Virus record (IMG/VR): IMGVR_UViG_3300044624_001881
Location: 1 to 64,000 of that record
Origin: a virus
Strand: one strand, 5' to 3'
Length of the DNA stretch: 64,000 bases
This document shows, piece by piece, positions 21,101 through 28,805 of this stretch (the first letter of the stretch is position 1; every line of letters starts with the position of its first letter). The notes beneath the pieces are model-generated. The model was not told the DNA's origin, searched no databases, and worked only from the letters and a program-made list of their open reading frames with translations. A program made the translations under genes and the position numbers.

Positions 21101-22255
21101 TCTGGTAACCAAGGTACATTCGGTATTCAGGGCCCACAAGGTCCAAATGGTCCTCAAGGTATATCTGGAGAAGGCAACCAAGGTACACAAGGTTTCCAAG
21201 GAGCTGCTGGTATCGGTGACGAAGGTCTTCAAGGTGTTCAAGGCTTCCGTGGTTTCCAAGGTATTACCGGTAGTTTTGGTGGAATTGGTTTACAGGGTAC
21301 AAGAGGTTTCCAAGGTTATTATGGATTCCAAGGCGCTACTGGACTTGGTGTTCAGGGTATTCAAGGTAGACGTGGTGTTCAAGGTGACCTTGGTGTTCAA
21401 GGTTTCCCAGGTGCTGGTGCACAGGGTATTCAAGGTTTCCAAGGTACTGCAGGTATTCAAGGTGGCTTTGGTTATCAGGGTACACAAGGTATGCAGGGCT
21501 TTGGTAACGAAGGATCTGTTAAGAACCTACAAAACATCCACACTTCGAATCTTCAAACAACTGCGATGTTTATCACGTTTGTTGAAGGTGGCGCTACTGA
21601 AAGACCACTTCTCGCTACTCTTGGTCCAAACCCAGGAGGAGAAAGTAACTTCTATTATACCGGAGCTGCTGACGAGTTAAGTGTAGAAAACATTAACGTA
21701 GGTGGAAACATTACTGTTGGAGGTACTGTATCTGCAGCTGGTATTTCTGGTATAACAGACGATCTAGTCATACCTGCTGATGTGGCCGTAGCTTACGACA
21801 ATAGCGAACTTGTTAGAATGTTCTATGAAGGAGCAACTACTAGATTCACTATCGATACTGATATTTCAGTGGTAAGTAGTATTAGAATTGACAACAAAAC
21901 TTCTGGCGCAGCAATATTTACATTCAACGTAGCTACCGGTGAATTTATTGCAACCGGTGATGTTACTACAAACTCTGACGCTCGTCTAAAAGAAAACGTG
22001 ATTAATATTGATAACGCTCTAGATAAAGTTATGAATATGAGAGGCGTTTACTTTAATAAGATCGATAATCCAGATGTTAGAAAAATTGGTCTTATCGCTC
22101 AAGAAGTAGAATCTGTAATCCCAGAAGCAGTTTCCACTGACAGCGAAGGAGATAAGATTAAGAGTGTTGCATATGGCAGCTTAATTGGTCTTCTCATCGA
22201 GGCAATTAAAGATCTGAATGAAAAAGTTGATCACATCAAGGACTTCAAGGTTTAA
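18167..22255 (+). CDS. Collagen-like tail fiber with S74 chaperone domain, 1362 aa
   Basis: The protein alternates long G-x-x collagen-like blocks, in which Gln dominates (G-I-Q-G, G-F-Q-G, G-T-R-G), with three globular beta domains near residues 240-365, 485-605 and 685-805. The globular domains are related to each other (F-x-Y-x-[YW]-S...D-P/A-x-x-G...Y/L-x-D-x-D-D). The C terminus has the canonical S74-type chaperone signature SDARLKENVINIDNAL, followed by GLIAQEVESVIPEAV and GSLIGLLIEAIKDLN. Such fibers form trimers whose folding is templated by the S74 domain, which usually cleaves itself at the Ser. The start overlaps the previous stop (TAATG). A strong terminator follows the gene. Confidence 0.92.
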   Translation: MPFRSLGGSRIIGSGVPQPTPITLDPAPYLGSLVYGQDGRVYASNGTAWVDIGSGAVGPQGIQGTTGVQGLQGDYGPGFTIVGSVANVDTGGDPQATLNTAFPTASIGDGVIDETDDELWVYVGSSVWVNIGSFRGVQGFTGIQGIQGNQGTIGEEGIQGSRGFRGNQGIQGFQGTTGIQGTQGIQGFQGPQGTRGLQGVQGTRGIQGFRGIQGTRGLQGVQGDQGLQGDTGIQGIAGDFGGLSYDFTYSNVTTDADPGTGNVRFSSTNLASSGLVMYIDDQDDGGVQVTDGIMTELAGVAGSVKGYMKIVNGANIYDQATFRIDSNLVDATGYWKVDVTLINGVTSFTNGTDFRISFVRNGEQGIQGPRGFQGVQGTRGIQGNTGIQGDQGLQGIQGPRGIQGTRGIQGIQGPRGFQGVQGTRGIQGNTGIQGEQGLQGDTGIQGTTGIQGSRGVQGLLGDTGSQGTQGFQGTRGIQGVQGVAGSYGGAAFEYNYSPDITPTAPASGVLKLNSSTVTSATIIRLSDTDAFGSNIETFLRTLDLSSSALKAYIKVTSIQNPQNFLLYSLNSLTEASTSFNFSVTYLSKSPAADAAYFTTNPDIVVSFTVTGDQGVQGFQGFQGATGIQGDLGIQGPTGAGTQGIQGIQGDLGFQGVQGFPGPIGPQGIQGVEGSQGTGGLQGSTGGFGGITFDYTWSTNTVATDPGVGFLKVNNALVPSATALYIDDRDDNFVDIQPFLRTIDDSTSPIKGHFKITAKADPADFAIFSINSLVENAGYFTVSCSHVSGTETASFPNNYDVTITFSRTGDIGPAGPQGTRGIQGFTGIQGNNGEGAQGIQGPRGPQGTRGSQGTAGFVGGSGIQGFRGFQGFQGIQGLAGNDGQEGSQGAQGIIGPQGVQGESGAQGVQGERGLDGTGAAGIQGFRGFQGFTGAGIQGLQGIQGNLGFQGANGSGNQGTRGPQGFIGDDGFQGVQGPAGSGNQGTFGIQGPQGPNGPQGISGEGNQGTQGFQGAAGIGDEGLQGVQGFRGFQGITGSFGGIGLQGTRGFQGYYGFQGATGLGVQGIQGRRGVQGDLGVQGFPGAGAQGIQGFQGTAGIQGGFGYQGTQGMQGFGNEGSVKNLQNIHTSNLQTTAMFITFVEGGATERPLLATLGPNPGGESNFYYTGAADELSVENINVGGNITVGGTVSAAGISGITDDLVIPADVAVAYDNSELVRMFYEGATTRFTIDTDISVVSSIRIDNKTSGAAIFTFNVATGEFIATGDVTTNSDARLKENVINIDNALDKVMNMRGVYFNKIDNPDVRKIGLIAQEVESVIPEAVSTDSEGDKIKSVAYGSLIGLLIEAIKDLNEKVDHIKDFKV
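18340..21510 (+). repeat. Collagen-like G-x-x coding repeat, four blocks
   Basis: Tandem nine-base units coding G-x-Q/G-x-R triplets, with variants of GGTATTCAAGGT recurring dozens of times. The blocks lie at roughly 18340-18410, 18580-18890, 19250-19620, 20000-20230 and 20590-21510, separated by the globular domains. High identity between units (for example the G-P-R-G-F-Q-G-V-Q-G-T-R-G-I-Q-G-N-T-G run appears twice in 19260-19460) favours expansion and contraction by recombination. Confidence 0.9.
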
Positions 22256-22283
22256 TGATTTAGATCTAGTATGAATCAAAATG

Positions 22284-22313
22284 GGGAGCGCTTTAGTGCT
22301 CCCTTATTTTTTG
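22284..22313 (+). terminator. Rho-independent terminator after the collagen-like fiber
   Basis: An inverted repeat GGGAGC/GCTCCC at 22284-22289 and 22298-22303 extends by a G-T and a C-G pair around a TTTA loop, and is followed directly by TTATTTTTT. It lies in the gap after the fiber and just before a late promoter, so it separates two transcription units. Confidence 0.88.
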
Positions 22314-22328
22314 TTCAGTTTTACCTAT

Positions 22329-22336
22329 TATAAATA
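22329..22336 (+). promoter_or_regulatory. T4-type late promoter TATAAATA
   Basis: An exact late box 16 bases after the terminator and 26 bases before the start of the 108-aa gene. It would drive the 108-aa protein and the following fibers. Confidence 0.82.
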
Positions 22337-22361
22337 AAGATAAAATAAGAAGAGATTTAAA

Positions 22362-22688
22362 ATGGGATCAAGAGCAAATATTTACATAGACCAAGGCGGC
22401 GATTTTAGAATTACTGTTGAACTCTTTGATGAGAACGATTTAGATCTTCCTATTAGTTCTTACAATTTTTATGCAGATATGAAAAAGATGTACTCTTCAA
22501 AAAGAGCCGCAGAATTCGAAATACAAAAATCAAACAATGACATCACTCTTGTGCTATCATCAGATATTACTGCTACTTTGACTCCTGGAAAATACGAGTA
22601 CGATGTCCTAATGAGAAAGCCTACTGGAGAGATGTCCAAAATCGTTGAAGGGCTAGCGTTCGTTATTCCAACCGTTACGGAGGTATAA
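22362..22688 (+). CDS. Small beta-sandwich virion protein (BppU-N-like), 108 aa
   Basis: The protein starts with a DQGGDFRITVELFDEND element, continues with S-S-Y-N-F-Y-A-D-M-K-K and ends with LTPGKYEYDVLMRKPTGE. This is the pattern of the short immunoglobulin-like domain found at the N terminus of baseplate upper proteins (BppU-like), which in other phages holds receptor-binding proteins. It resembles in outline the 112-aa protein at 54138. It has AAGAAGAG upstream and overlaps the next fiber gene by one base (TAATG). Role as an adaptor between baseplate and fiber is inferred. Confidence 0.6.
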   Translation: MGSRANIYIDQGGDFRITVELFDENDLDLPISSYNFYADMKKMYSSKRAAEFEIQKSNNDITLVLSSDITATLTPGKYEYDVLMRKPTGEMSKIVEGLAFVIPTVTEV

Positions 22689-25600
22689 TGAGCATTAAAG
22701 TCAGAGTCGGCCAAACACAAAACGTAAGAATTGTAGCGGCTGGAGAAAAAAGACCCGTTATTGTTCCGGATTCAGTTGTTCTCGGATTAGATACTATTGG
22801 AAATTATATTAGCCGCATCGATGGTGGTGCTGGGATTATCGTATTTCCAGAAGATAATATTGAAACAGCGAATATAGTAATTTCTCATGCGAGTACTTCT
22901 TCTGAAGTAAGCTCTAATAATAATGTATTAACATTCTTTAGAAATATAGACATAGATCAATTTGGTCATGTCACATCATTCTATAATACATCATTTAATC
23001 CAAGTAACTTCTTAGCTAATTCTTCTGTAATTTCAACTCAAGATATTATATTCGGCAATACAGCTATTACACTTGGTGATAGCGTATCAGATCTTACTGG
23101 TTTTAATCTATTAAGCGCTGTTAGTTTAGATGTTCAAAATATAACAAATAGCGCTAATACGTCTATAGACTTTAATGAGCAAAGATTATCTAATGTTCTA
23201 GAACCTATAGACTCAAGAGACGTAGTTAACAAAGCTTGGCTTGATTTTGAGCTTGATAGAATTCAAGAAACAGTAAAAGTTGTTGCTGATCCAATTGCGC
23301 CAACCGACGCTGCAAATAAAAGATACGTAGATAATTTAGTTCAAGGTCTTCGTGTAAGACCATCGGCCCTTGCAGCTACAACTGCTGATCTTGGTGCTAC
23401 ATTTAACGTTGGTAACACAACATTTGCATCAACACTTACAATTTCTCCGAGAGCTTTCCTTTATGTTGATGATGTTACAGCTTGGGAAGTTGGGTCAAAT
23501 CTTCTTGTAAAAGATCAAATAAATCCAATTCAAAATGGTAGCTACGATCTTATTCAAAAAGGTAGTGCTAACACCGAATGGGTATTTCAGAGAAGTTTCT
23601 GGTCTAATGAAAATGCAGAAGTTCCTGGTTCATATGAGTTTGTAACTGATGGTACAGAAAATGCTGGAACCGGTTGGGTTATAACTGTAGCAGATGCTTC
23701 TACATTTGTATTAAACACAGATGCTATTAATTGGGTTCAATTCCAAGGTGAAGGAACTTTCACTGCTGGAACAGGTTTAACTCTTAACGGAACACAATTT
23801 AACGTTAACGAGACTCAAACATTCTCTCAGATTAATCCAGCGAATACTGTTCTTACAGTTTCTGGTTCTGGGGCTCTAAGACTTCCTCTTGGAAATTCTT
23901 CATCGCGACCAGTAGCTTCTGCTGGTATGGTTCGTTTTAATTCTCAAGACGGACAATTTGAAGGGTACGATGGTATCGCTTGGGCTGGTCTTGGTGGCGT
24001 AATTGACGTAGACCAAGATACAAAAATACTTGCAGAAAATAGTCCTGGTGCCGATAACGATCAACTTAAATTCTATGCTGGTGGTAATTTAGTAGCTACT
24101 TTCGGCGTAAGCAGCGTCTTGTTACAAAGCAATGTAATCATCGGTGATACTTCAGCCGATAAAATAATTGTTAATGGTAATTTTACAAGTAATCTTATTC
24201 CTGACGCTGACAGAACTTATAGTCTTGGTTCTGAAGGTAAAAATTGGAATAAAGTATATACAGATTCTATAAGAAGTTCTGATGAAGTAGTTACACTCGA
24301 TGTAACTGGTGCGCTTCAGCTACCTTCAGCAAACACATCTTTAAGACCTGTTGGGTCTGGTGGTATGCTTCGCTTCAATAGTGAAGACCAAAGATTTGAA
24401 GGTTATGATGGCACACAATGGGCAGGCCTTGCTGGTTCTGTAATTGACTTAGACAGAAATACTTACATTATTGCTGAGACTTCTGCTGGTGCAAACAACA
24501 ACGATCTTGACTTCTGGACCGATGGTGTACATCGTATGCAGATTGATCAAGCTGGTGCTTTAAGATATGGTAGTAATCTTGATAAGCTTATAATCTATTA
24601 TAACACTGGTGAAATTGTTGTCAACGGAAAAGTGTCGTCTGAAGATATTTTATTCCTTGATTCTAACAATTATATCAGTGCTAGCAATAATACAATCGGT
24701 GACGTAGCAGATCCTGTAAATCAGGGTGATGTTGTTACTCTACGTTATCTTGAGAACACTTTCGAATCAAAGCTCGTAATAGTAGATAATGCTAACACAT
24801 ATACTACAGATATCGATCTTCTTCAGGGACCAACTCTGAAGATTGGTCGTGGTCTTGAGATAGAAGAAATCTCTTCTGCAAACAACTCGTTTAAGATTGG
24901 TCTTGATGCGCCAATGGCTGGCTCAACAGGCATATATGGTAATGATAACTTCGTTCCTCGTATTAGAATTACTGAAGACGGTCGTATTGATTTTGCTACA
25001 GAAATTCCTATTGAACTTGTTGCTAACGCTATTCCTGACTTTACAGAAACATCACGTGATATTATTGGTCTTATGTTTACAAGCGGTGTCCACGAGGGCA
25101 TTATCGTTGTAAACGACGACGCTAATGATAGAATGAATCTTCTAGCTAGAAACTTCAATATTTCTCTAGGTGGTGCTCTTTCTGGCAGTGCTGAAGTTAA
25201 TCGTCTTTCAAACACTACAATTAACGCTGCTATTACTGCTAATTATGTTGGAAATATTGGAACTTCTGCAAACAGCGGAATCATAGTTTCATATACACCA
25301 GCTCCTGATGCAAACGCTTCTATAACATTAGATTTTGCTCAATTAAACAACGTCTATCTGCCGTTAACTGGAGGCACACTAACTGGAGACATTAGAGCTC
25401 CTCGATTTGTAGACTCTGCTAATACTCAATTTTTCGTAGACCCGGCTGGTACTTCGAGAATTAACTCTGTTACAGTTGGTTTTGGACAATCATTCTCACA
25501 AATAGATATGAAAGATGGAGCTTCGTCTTCTTCTTTCCTTTACGCTACTGGCGGTAAGATTGGTTTCCTTGATAATACATTTAACTTTGCGTCTTATTCA

Positions 25601-26524
25601 GAAAGATCTACCGGTGACTGGTATGTTCCTAATGGTGACGTAAGAGCAGAAAGATTTATTGACCACGACGCTCCGACTTATCTGTTACACCCAGGTGGAA
25701 CTGGTACTTACTTACATTCTGTTGAAGTTCAAAATACATTGCAAGGTGGTAATATTGCCATCAACACAAATACAATTTCTTCGACAACCGGCGGTATTAT
25801 TATTAATTCGGCGAATGGCGTAATCAATGTAAGTAATGATAGAATTGAAAATCTAGCAGATCCAGTAAACGTCCAAGACGCTGCAACGAAAGCATATGTT
25901 GATGCGGTAGCTCAAGGACTAAGAGTTATTCCTTCTGCTCTTGCTGCAACTACTACAGATCTGGGCGCTACTTATAATAACTTGGCTGGAACACTTACAA
26001 TACCAGCAACAGCAACTCTCAATATTGATGGCGTAACTACGTGGTCTCTCGGAAGTAGATTGCTTGTTAAGAATCAAGGAAGCGCAATTCAAAACGGTTC
26101 TTATGAACTTACACAAGTTGGTAATGGATCTACTACTTGGATATTCACTCGTGGATCATATTTTAATCAGACATCTGAGATTCCTGGTGCGTTCCAATTC
26201 GTAACAGACGGTACACAAAATAGAAGTACTGGCTGGGTTGCAACAGTAACTGACGCTGAAACATTTGTTCTCGGTACTAATGATATCGTTTGGTATCAAT
26301 TCTCTGGTGCTGGTACATACACAGCTGGAACCGGTTTAACGCTTGACGGAGTAGAATTCTCAATCACAAGTCCACAGTTTACTCTTATTGGAGAATCTGG
26401 GGCAAACACTGATATATCATTAGGTGGAACACTTACAATCGAAGGCACAGCCGGAGTAAATACTACGATCTCTGCCGGAAAAGTTTCTATCGCTGTTGAT
26501 GAATTAGATGGCGGAACATTCTAA
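22688..26524 (+). CDS. Large tail fiber/adhesin with internal duplications, 1278 aa
   Basis: N-terminal residues 1-90 look like an attachment domain (IKVRVGQTQNVRIVAAGE, then IDIDQFGHVTSF). The protein has the D-P-x-x-x-x-D-A-A-x-K-x-Y-V-D element common in phage fibers twice (near 205 and 1065). A domain of about 140 residues is duplicated: V-Q-G-L-R-V-R-P-S-A-L-A-A-T-T near residue 217 and A-Q-G-L-R-V-I-P-S-A-L-A-A-T-T near 1075, each running on to a T-A-G-T-G-L-T-L-[ND]-G motif. A second element, M-x-R-F-N-S-x-D-x-x-F-E-G-Y-D-G, is also present twice (near 417 and 558). There is no S74 domain. Host-contact role is inferred from context. Confidence 0.8.
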   Translation: MSIKVRVGQTQNVRIVAAGEKRPVIVPDSVVLGLDTIGNYISRIDGGAGIIVFPEDNIETANIVISHASTSSEVSSNNNVLTFFRNIDIDQFGHVTSFYNTSFNPSNFLANSSVISTQDIIFGNTAITLGDSVSDLTGFNLLSAVSLDVQNITNSANTSIDFNEQRLSNVLEPIDSRDVVNKAWLDFELDRIQETVKVVADPIAPTDAANKRYVDNLVQGLRVRPSALAATTADLGATFNVGNTTFASTLTISPRAFLYVDDVTAWEVGSNLLVKDQINPIQNGSYDLIQKGSANTEWVFQRSFWSNENAEVPGSYEFVTDGTENAGTGWVITVADASTFVLNTDAINWVQFQGEGTFTAGTGLTLNGTQFNVNETQTFSQINPANTVLTVSGSGALRLPLGNSSSRPVASAGMVRFNSQDGQFEGYDGIAWAGLGGVIDVDQDTKILAENSPGADNDQLKFYAGGNLVATFGVSSVLLQSNVIIGDTSADKIIVNGNFTSNLIPDADRTYSLGSEGKNWNKVYTDSIRSSDEVVTLDVTGALQLPSANTSLRPVGSGGMLRFNSEDQRFEGYDGTQWAGLAGSVIDLDRNTYIIAETSAGANNNDLDFWTDGVHRMQIDQAGALRYGSNLDKLIIYYNTGEIVVNGKVSSEDILFLDSNNYISASNNTIGDVADPVNQGDVVTLRYLENTFESKLVIVDNANTYTTDIDLLQGPTLKIGRGLEIEEISSANNSFKIGLDAPMAGSTGIYGNDNFVPRIRITEDGRIDFATEIPIELVANAIPDFTETSRDIIGLMFTSGVHEGIIVVNDDANDRMNLLARNFNISLGGALSGSAEVNRLSNTTINAAITANYVGNIGTSANSGIIVSYTPAPDANASITLDFAQLNNVYLPLTGGTLTGDIRAPRFVDSANTQFFVDPAGTSRINSVTVGFGQSFSQIDMKDGASSSSFLYATGGKIGFLDNTFNFASYSERSTGDWYVPNGDVRAERFIDHDAPTYLLHPGGTGTYLHSVEVQNTLQGGNIAINTNTISSTTGGIIINSANGVINVSNDRIENLADPVNVQDAATKAYVDAVAQGLRVIPSALAATTTDLGATYNNLAGTLTIPATATLNIDGVTTWSLGSRLLVKNQGSAIQNGSYELTQVGNGSTTWIFTRGSYFNQTSEIPGAFQFVTDGTQNRSTGWVATVTDAETFVLGTNDIVWYQFSGAGTYTAGTGLTLDGVEFSITSPQFTLIGESGANTDISLGGTLTIEGTAGVNTTISAGKVSIAVDELDGGTF
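23335..26390 (+). repeat. Duplicated ~140-residue domain within the 1278-aa fiber
   Basis: The two copies occupy about 23335-23830 and 25905-26390. They share the segments L-x-V-K-[DN]-Q-x-x-x-I-Q-N-G-S-Y and F-V-T-D-G-T-[EQ]-N, and the end W-[VY]-Q-F-x-G-x-G-T-[FY]-T-A-G-T-G-L-T-L. Sequence divergence between them is clear, so the duplication is not recent. Confidence 0.75.
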
Positions 26525-26555
26525 CCTTTATAGGTTTTAAAGAGAGGACATAGAT

Positions 26556-28766
26556 ATGTCAACAACAATTAAGCTGCGCAGAAGCGCAGTTCCTGGACGT
26601 GTACCTACTACGTCACAGTTAGAACTCGGCGAAATTGCAATCAACACCGCCGACGGTAAATTATATTTCAAAAGATACGACCCAGGTTCAAACACTGAAT
26701 CTATCGTTGATATGTCCGCAGATCTTAACGCAAACGCAATTCTTGATCTTATCAAAGGAGTTGACGGCGCTAACTCTGGTTTAGACGCTGACCTTCTTGA
26801 TGGCCAACATGGAAGTTATTACTTAGATTATAATAACTTCGTTAACGTTCCTCCAGCGTCATTCGATCTTACATTAACCGGTAAAGTAACTGGTACTGCG
26901 TTTTCAAACACCGGCGTAATGACTCTTGCAACCGAGCTAGCGAACACTGGAGTGACCGCTGGTGAGTATGGTTCTGCTTCCTTAGTACCAATCATTACTA
27001 TAGATGAGGATGGCCGTATCACTTCTGCGAACACTGTGTCGGTGGCTGGTGTTGATAATACTTACTGGACAGTTGCTAACAATACATTCACTATAGAAAC
27101 TGCTGATGGCGGAGCCTATAATACTGTAATTGAAGATTTTACTGATATCACAGTAAATGATCTAACTGCAAACAACATCATAGTAAATGGATTAGTCGAT
27201 GGCCGTGACATTGCAGCAGACGGTGCAAAGCTCGATTTACTTGAAGATGGTTTAGATCTTACATTAACTGGAAAAGTTACAGGTTTTGCATCTTCTAACA
27301 CTGGTGTAATGACTCTAGAAACAGAACTTGCGAATACTGGCGTTACAGCTGGCACATATGGTTCTTCTACTGCAATTCCTGTTATTACTGTTGATGAAGA
27401 TGGTAGATTAACTTCTGCAAATACAACACCGGTTGCAGGGGTGGACGATTTTACATACTCAGCTGCAAATAATACGATTACCTTAGAAACTGGTGATGGT
27501 TCTGTATTTAATGTTAAAACTGAAACAATTGTTGGATTAACCGGTAAAGTTACTGGAACTGCGACTTCATCTTCTGGTTCTTTAAGCATAACTACAGAAC
27601 TTGCAAACACCGGTGTCACAGCTGGCACATATGGTTCTTCTACTGCAATTCCGATTATTACTATTGATGAAGACGGTCGTATTACATTAGCAAATACAGC
27701 TTCTGTTGCCGGTGTTGATGATTTTTTCTGGACTTCATCGAATAATACTCTCATTCTACAAACTGGAGATGGAAGTTCTTATTTAGTTCCAATAGAAACA
27801 TTTACAGACATTGAAGTAAATGATCTCACTGCTAACAACATTATAGTTTCTGGACTCGTAGATGGCCGTGATGTTTCTGCTGATGGTTCTAAACTCGATG
27901 GAATTGAATCAGGAGCAACAGCAGATCAGACAGCGTCTGAGATTCTATCATTACTTCTTACTGTAGATGGTGCAGGAACTGGTTTAGATGCAGATTTGCT
28001 TGACGGTCAACATGCTAGTGATATCATTGCTGCTGCTTCGTCTGCTGCAGCAGCGAATGTTGGAAATGGAAACGTGCAAATTTCAAGTGGTTCGGGACTT
28101 ACCGGTTCTGGATCGTTTAATCTTAATGATTTTTCTAACACTACTATTACACTTTCACACGCAGATACTTCTTCTGTCACAGATGTAAACAATAGTAATG
28201 GAAATGTAATTCAAGATATTACTTTTGATACGTTCGGCCACGTATTAACTATCGGATCTGTTGATTTAGACGGTAGATATTATACAGAAACTGAAATAGA
28301 TGCTAATTTCTACACTAAAACTCAATTAGACGCCGGTCAACTCGATAACAGATACTATACTGAGACCGAATCTGATAGTAGATTTGTAAATACAGCTGGC
28401 GATACTATGACCGGCGAGTTGACTGTTAATGCTTTGATTTCTCAAGAGCATTCATCATTTGTTTCAGCAACTTCTACAAAAACTTCTACTTCGCAAAGTG
28501 TTCTTTATGCGTTTCCATTTGCTACGTATAGTGCAGCAGAAGTGATTATTACAGCCAACCAAAGTACTAATAGACATGTTACAAAGCTATTAATAACTCA
28601 TGACGGAACTACTGCGATCGCAACAGAATATGGTACAGTCTTTACAAATGCCGAATTGGCTTCATACAACATAACAATTTCAGCCTCTGTATTGCAAATT
28701 CTAGTGACACCAGCTTCAGCAAGTTCAACAACATTTAAGATAGTTGGTACTCTTATTAAAGTATAA
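26556..28766 (+). CDS. Tail fiber with Mtd-like N terminus and triple repeat, 736 aa
   Basis: The first 45 residues (IKLRRSAVPGRVPTTSQLEL, then GEIAINTADGKLYFK) form the short attachment domain shared by many phage receptor-binding proteins, similar to the N-terminal part of major tropism determinants. Residues 100-390 hold three copies of a unit running from L-T-G-K-V-T-G through E-L-A-N-T-G-V-T-A-G-x-Y-G-S to D-E-D-G-R-[IL]-T-x-A-N-T. A G-L-D-A-D-L-L-D-G-Q-H element occurs twice, and Y-Y-T-E-T-E repeats lie near residues 575-610. The C-terminal domain, after Ser-rich residues 625-645, is beta-rich and is not S74. GAGAGGA supports the start. There is no late box immediately upstream, so it probably shares the transcript of the preceding fiber. 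Confidence 0.82.
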   Translation: MSTTIKLRRSAVPGRVPTTSQLELGEIAINTADGKLYFKRYDPGSNTESIVDMSADLNANAILDLIKGVDGANSGLDADLLDGQHGSYYLDYNNFVNVPPASFDLTLTGKVTGTAFSNTGVMTLATELANTGVTAGEYGSASLVPIITIDEDGRITSANTVSVAGVDNTYWTVANNTFTIETADGGAYNTVIEDFTDITVNDLTANNIIVNGLVDGRDIAADGAKLDLLEDGLDLTLTGKVTGFASSNTGVMTLETELANTGVTAGTYGSSTAIPVITVDEDGRLTSANTTPVAGVDDFTYSAANNTITLETGDGSVFNVKTETIVGLTGKVTGTATSSSGSLSITTELANTGVTAGTYGSSTAIPIITIDEDGRITLANTASVAGVDDFFWTSSNNTLILQTGDGSSYLVPIETFTDIEVNDLTANNIIVSGLVDGRDVSADGSKLDGIESGATADQTASEILSLLLTVDGAGTGLDADLLDGQHASDIIAAASSAAAANVGNGNVQISSGSGLTGSGSFNLNDFSNTTITLSHADTSSVTDVNNSNGNVIQDITFDTFGHVLTIGSVDLDGRYYTETEIDANFYTKTQLDAGQLDNRYYTETESDSRFVNTAGDTMTGELTVNALISQEHSSFVSATSTKTSTSQSVLYAFPFATYSAAEVIITANQSTNRHVTKLLITHDGTTAIATEYGTVFTNAELASYNITISASVLQILVTPASASSTTFKIVGTLIKV

Positions 28767-28769
28767 ATA
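28762..28769 (+). promoter_or_regulatory. T4-type late promoter TATAAATA
   Basis: An exact late box overlapping the stop codon of the 736-aa fiber gene, 37 bases before the GTG start of the giant 3112-aa fiber. Confidence 0.8.
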
Positions 28770-28805
28770 ACATAAAATAAGAAGCCAATCTGGGGAGAGT
28801 GAACC

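Noticed and set aside
18340-21510. CRISPR-like periodic repeats
   Set aside because: The periodicity is nine bases in frame with G-x-x coding; there are no unique spacers or cas genes.
18563-21690. Long open frames on both strands and other frames across the collagen-like gene, coding Thr/Leu- or Val/Lys-rich repeats
   Set aside because: They are shadows of the GGT-x-CAA-GGT codon repeat, low in complexity, and lack start signals.
26523-26537. Hairpin AACCT-TTAT-AGGTT after the 1278-aa fiber gene
   Set aside because: Only five A/T-containing pairs and no T-run, so it is not convincing as a terminator.
26556-28766. Diversity-generating retroelement suggested by the Mtd-like N termini of the fibers at 26556 and 56872
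   Set aside because: No reverse transcriptase, template repeat or adenine-mutated variable repeat is seen in the window; the N-terminal domain is common in phage fibers.
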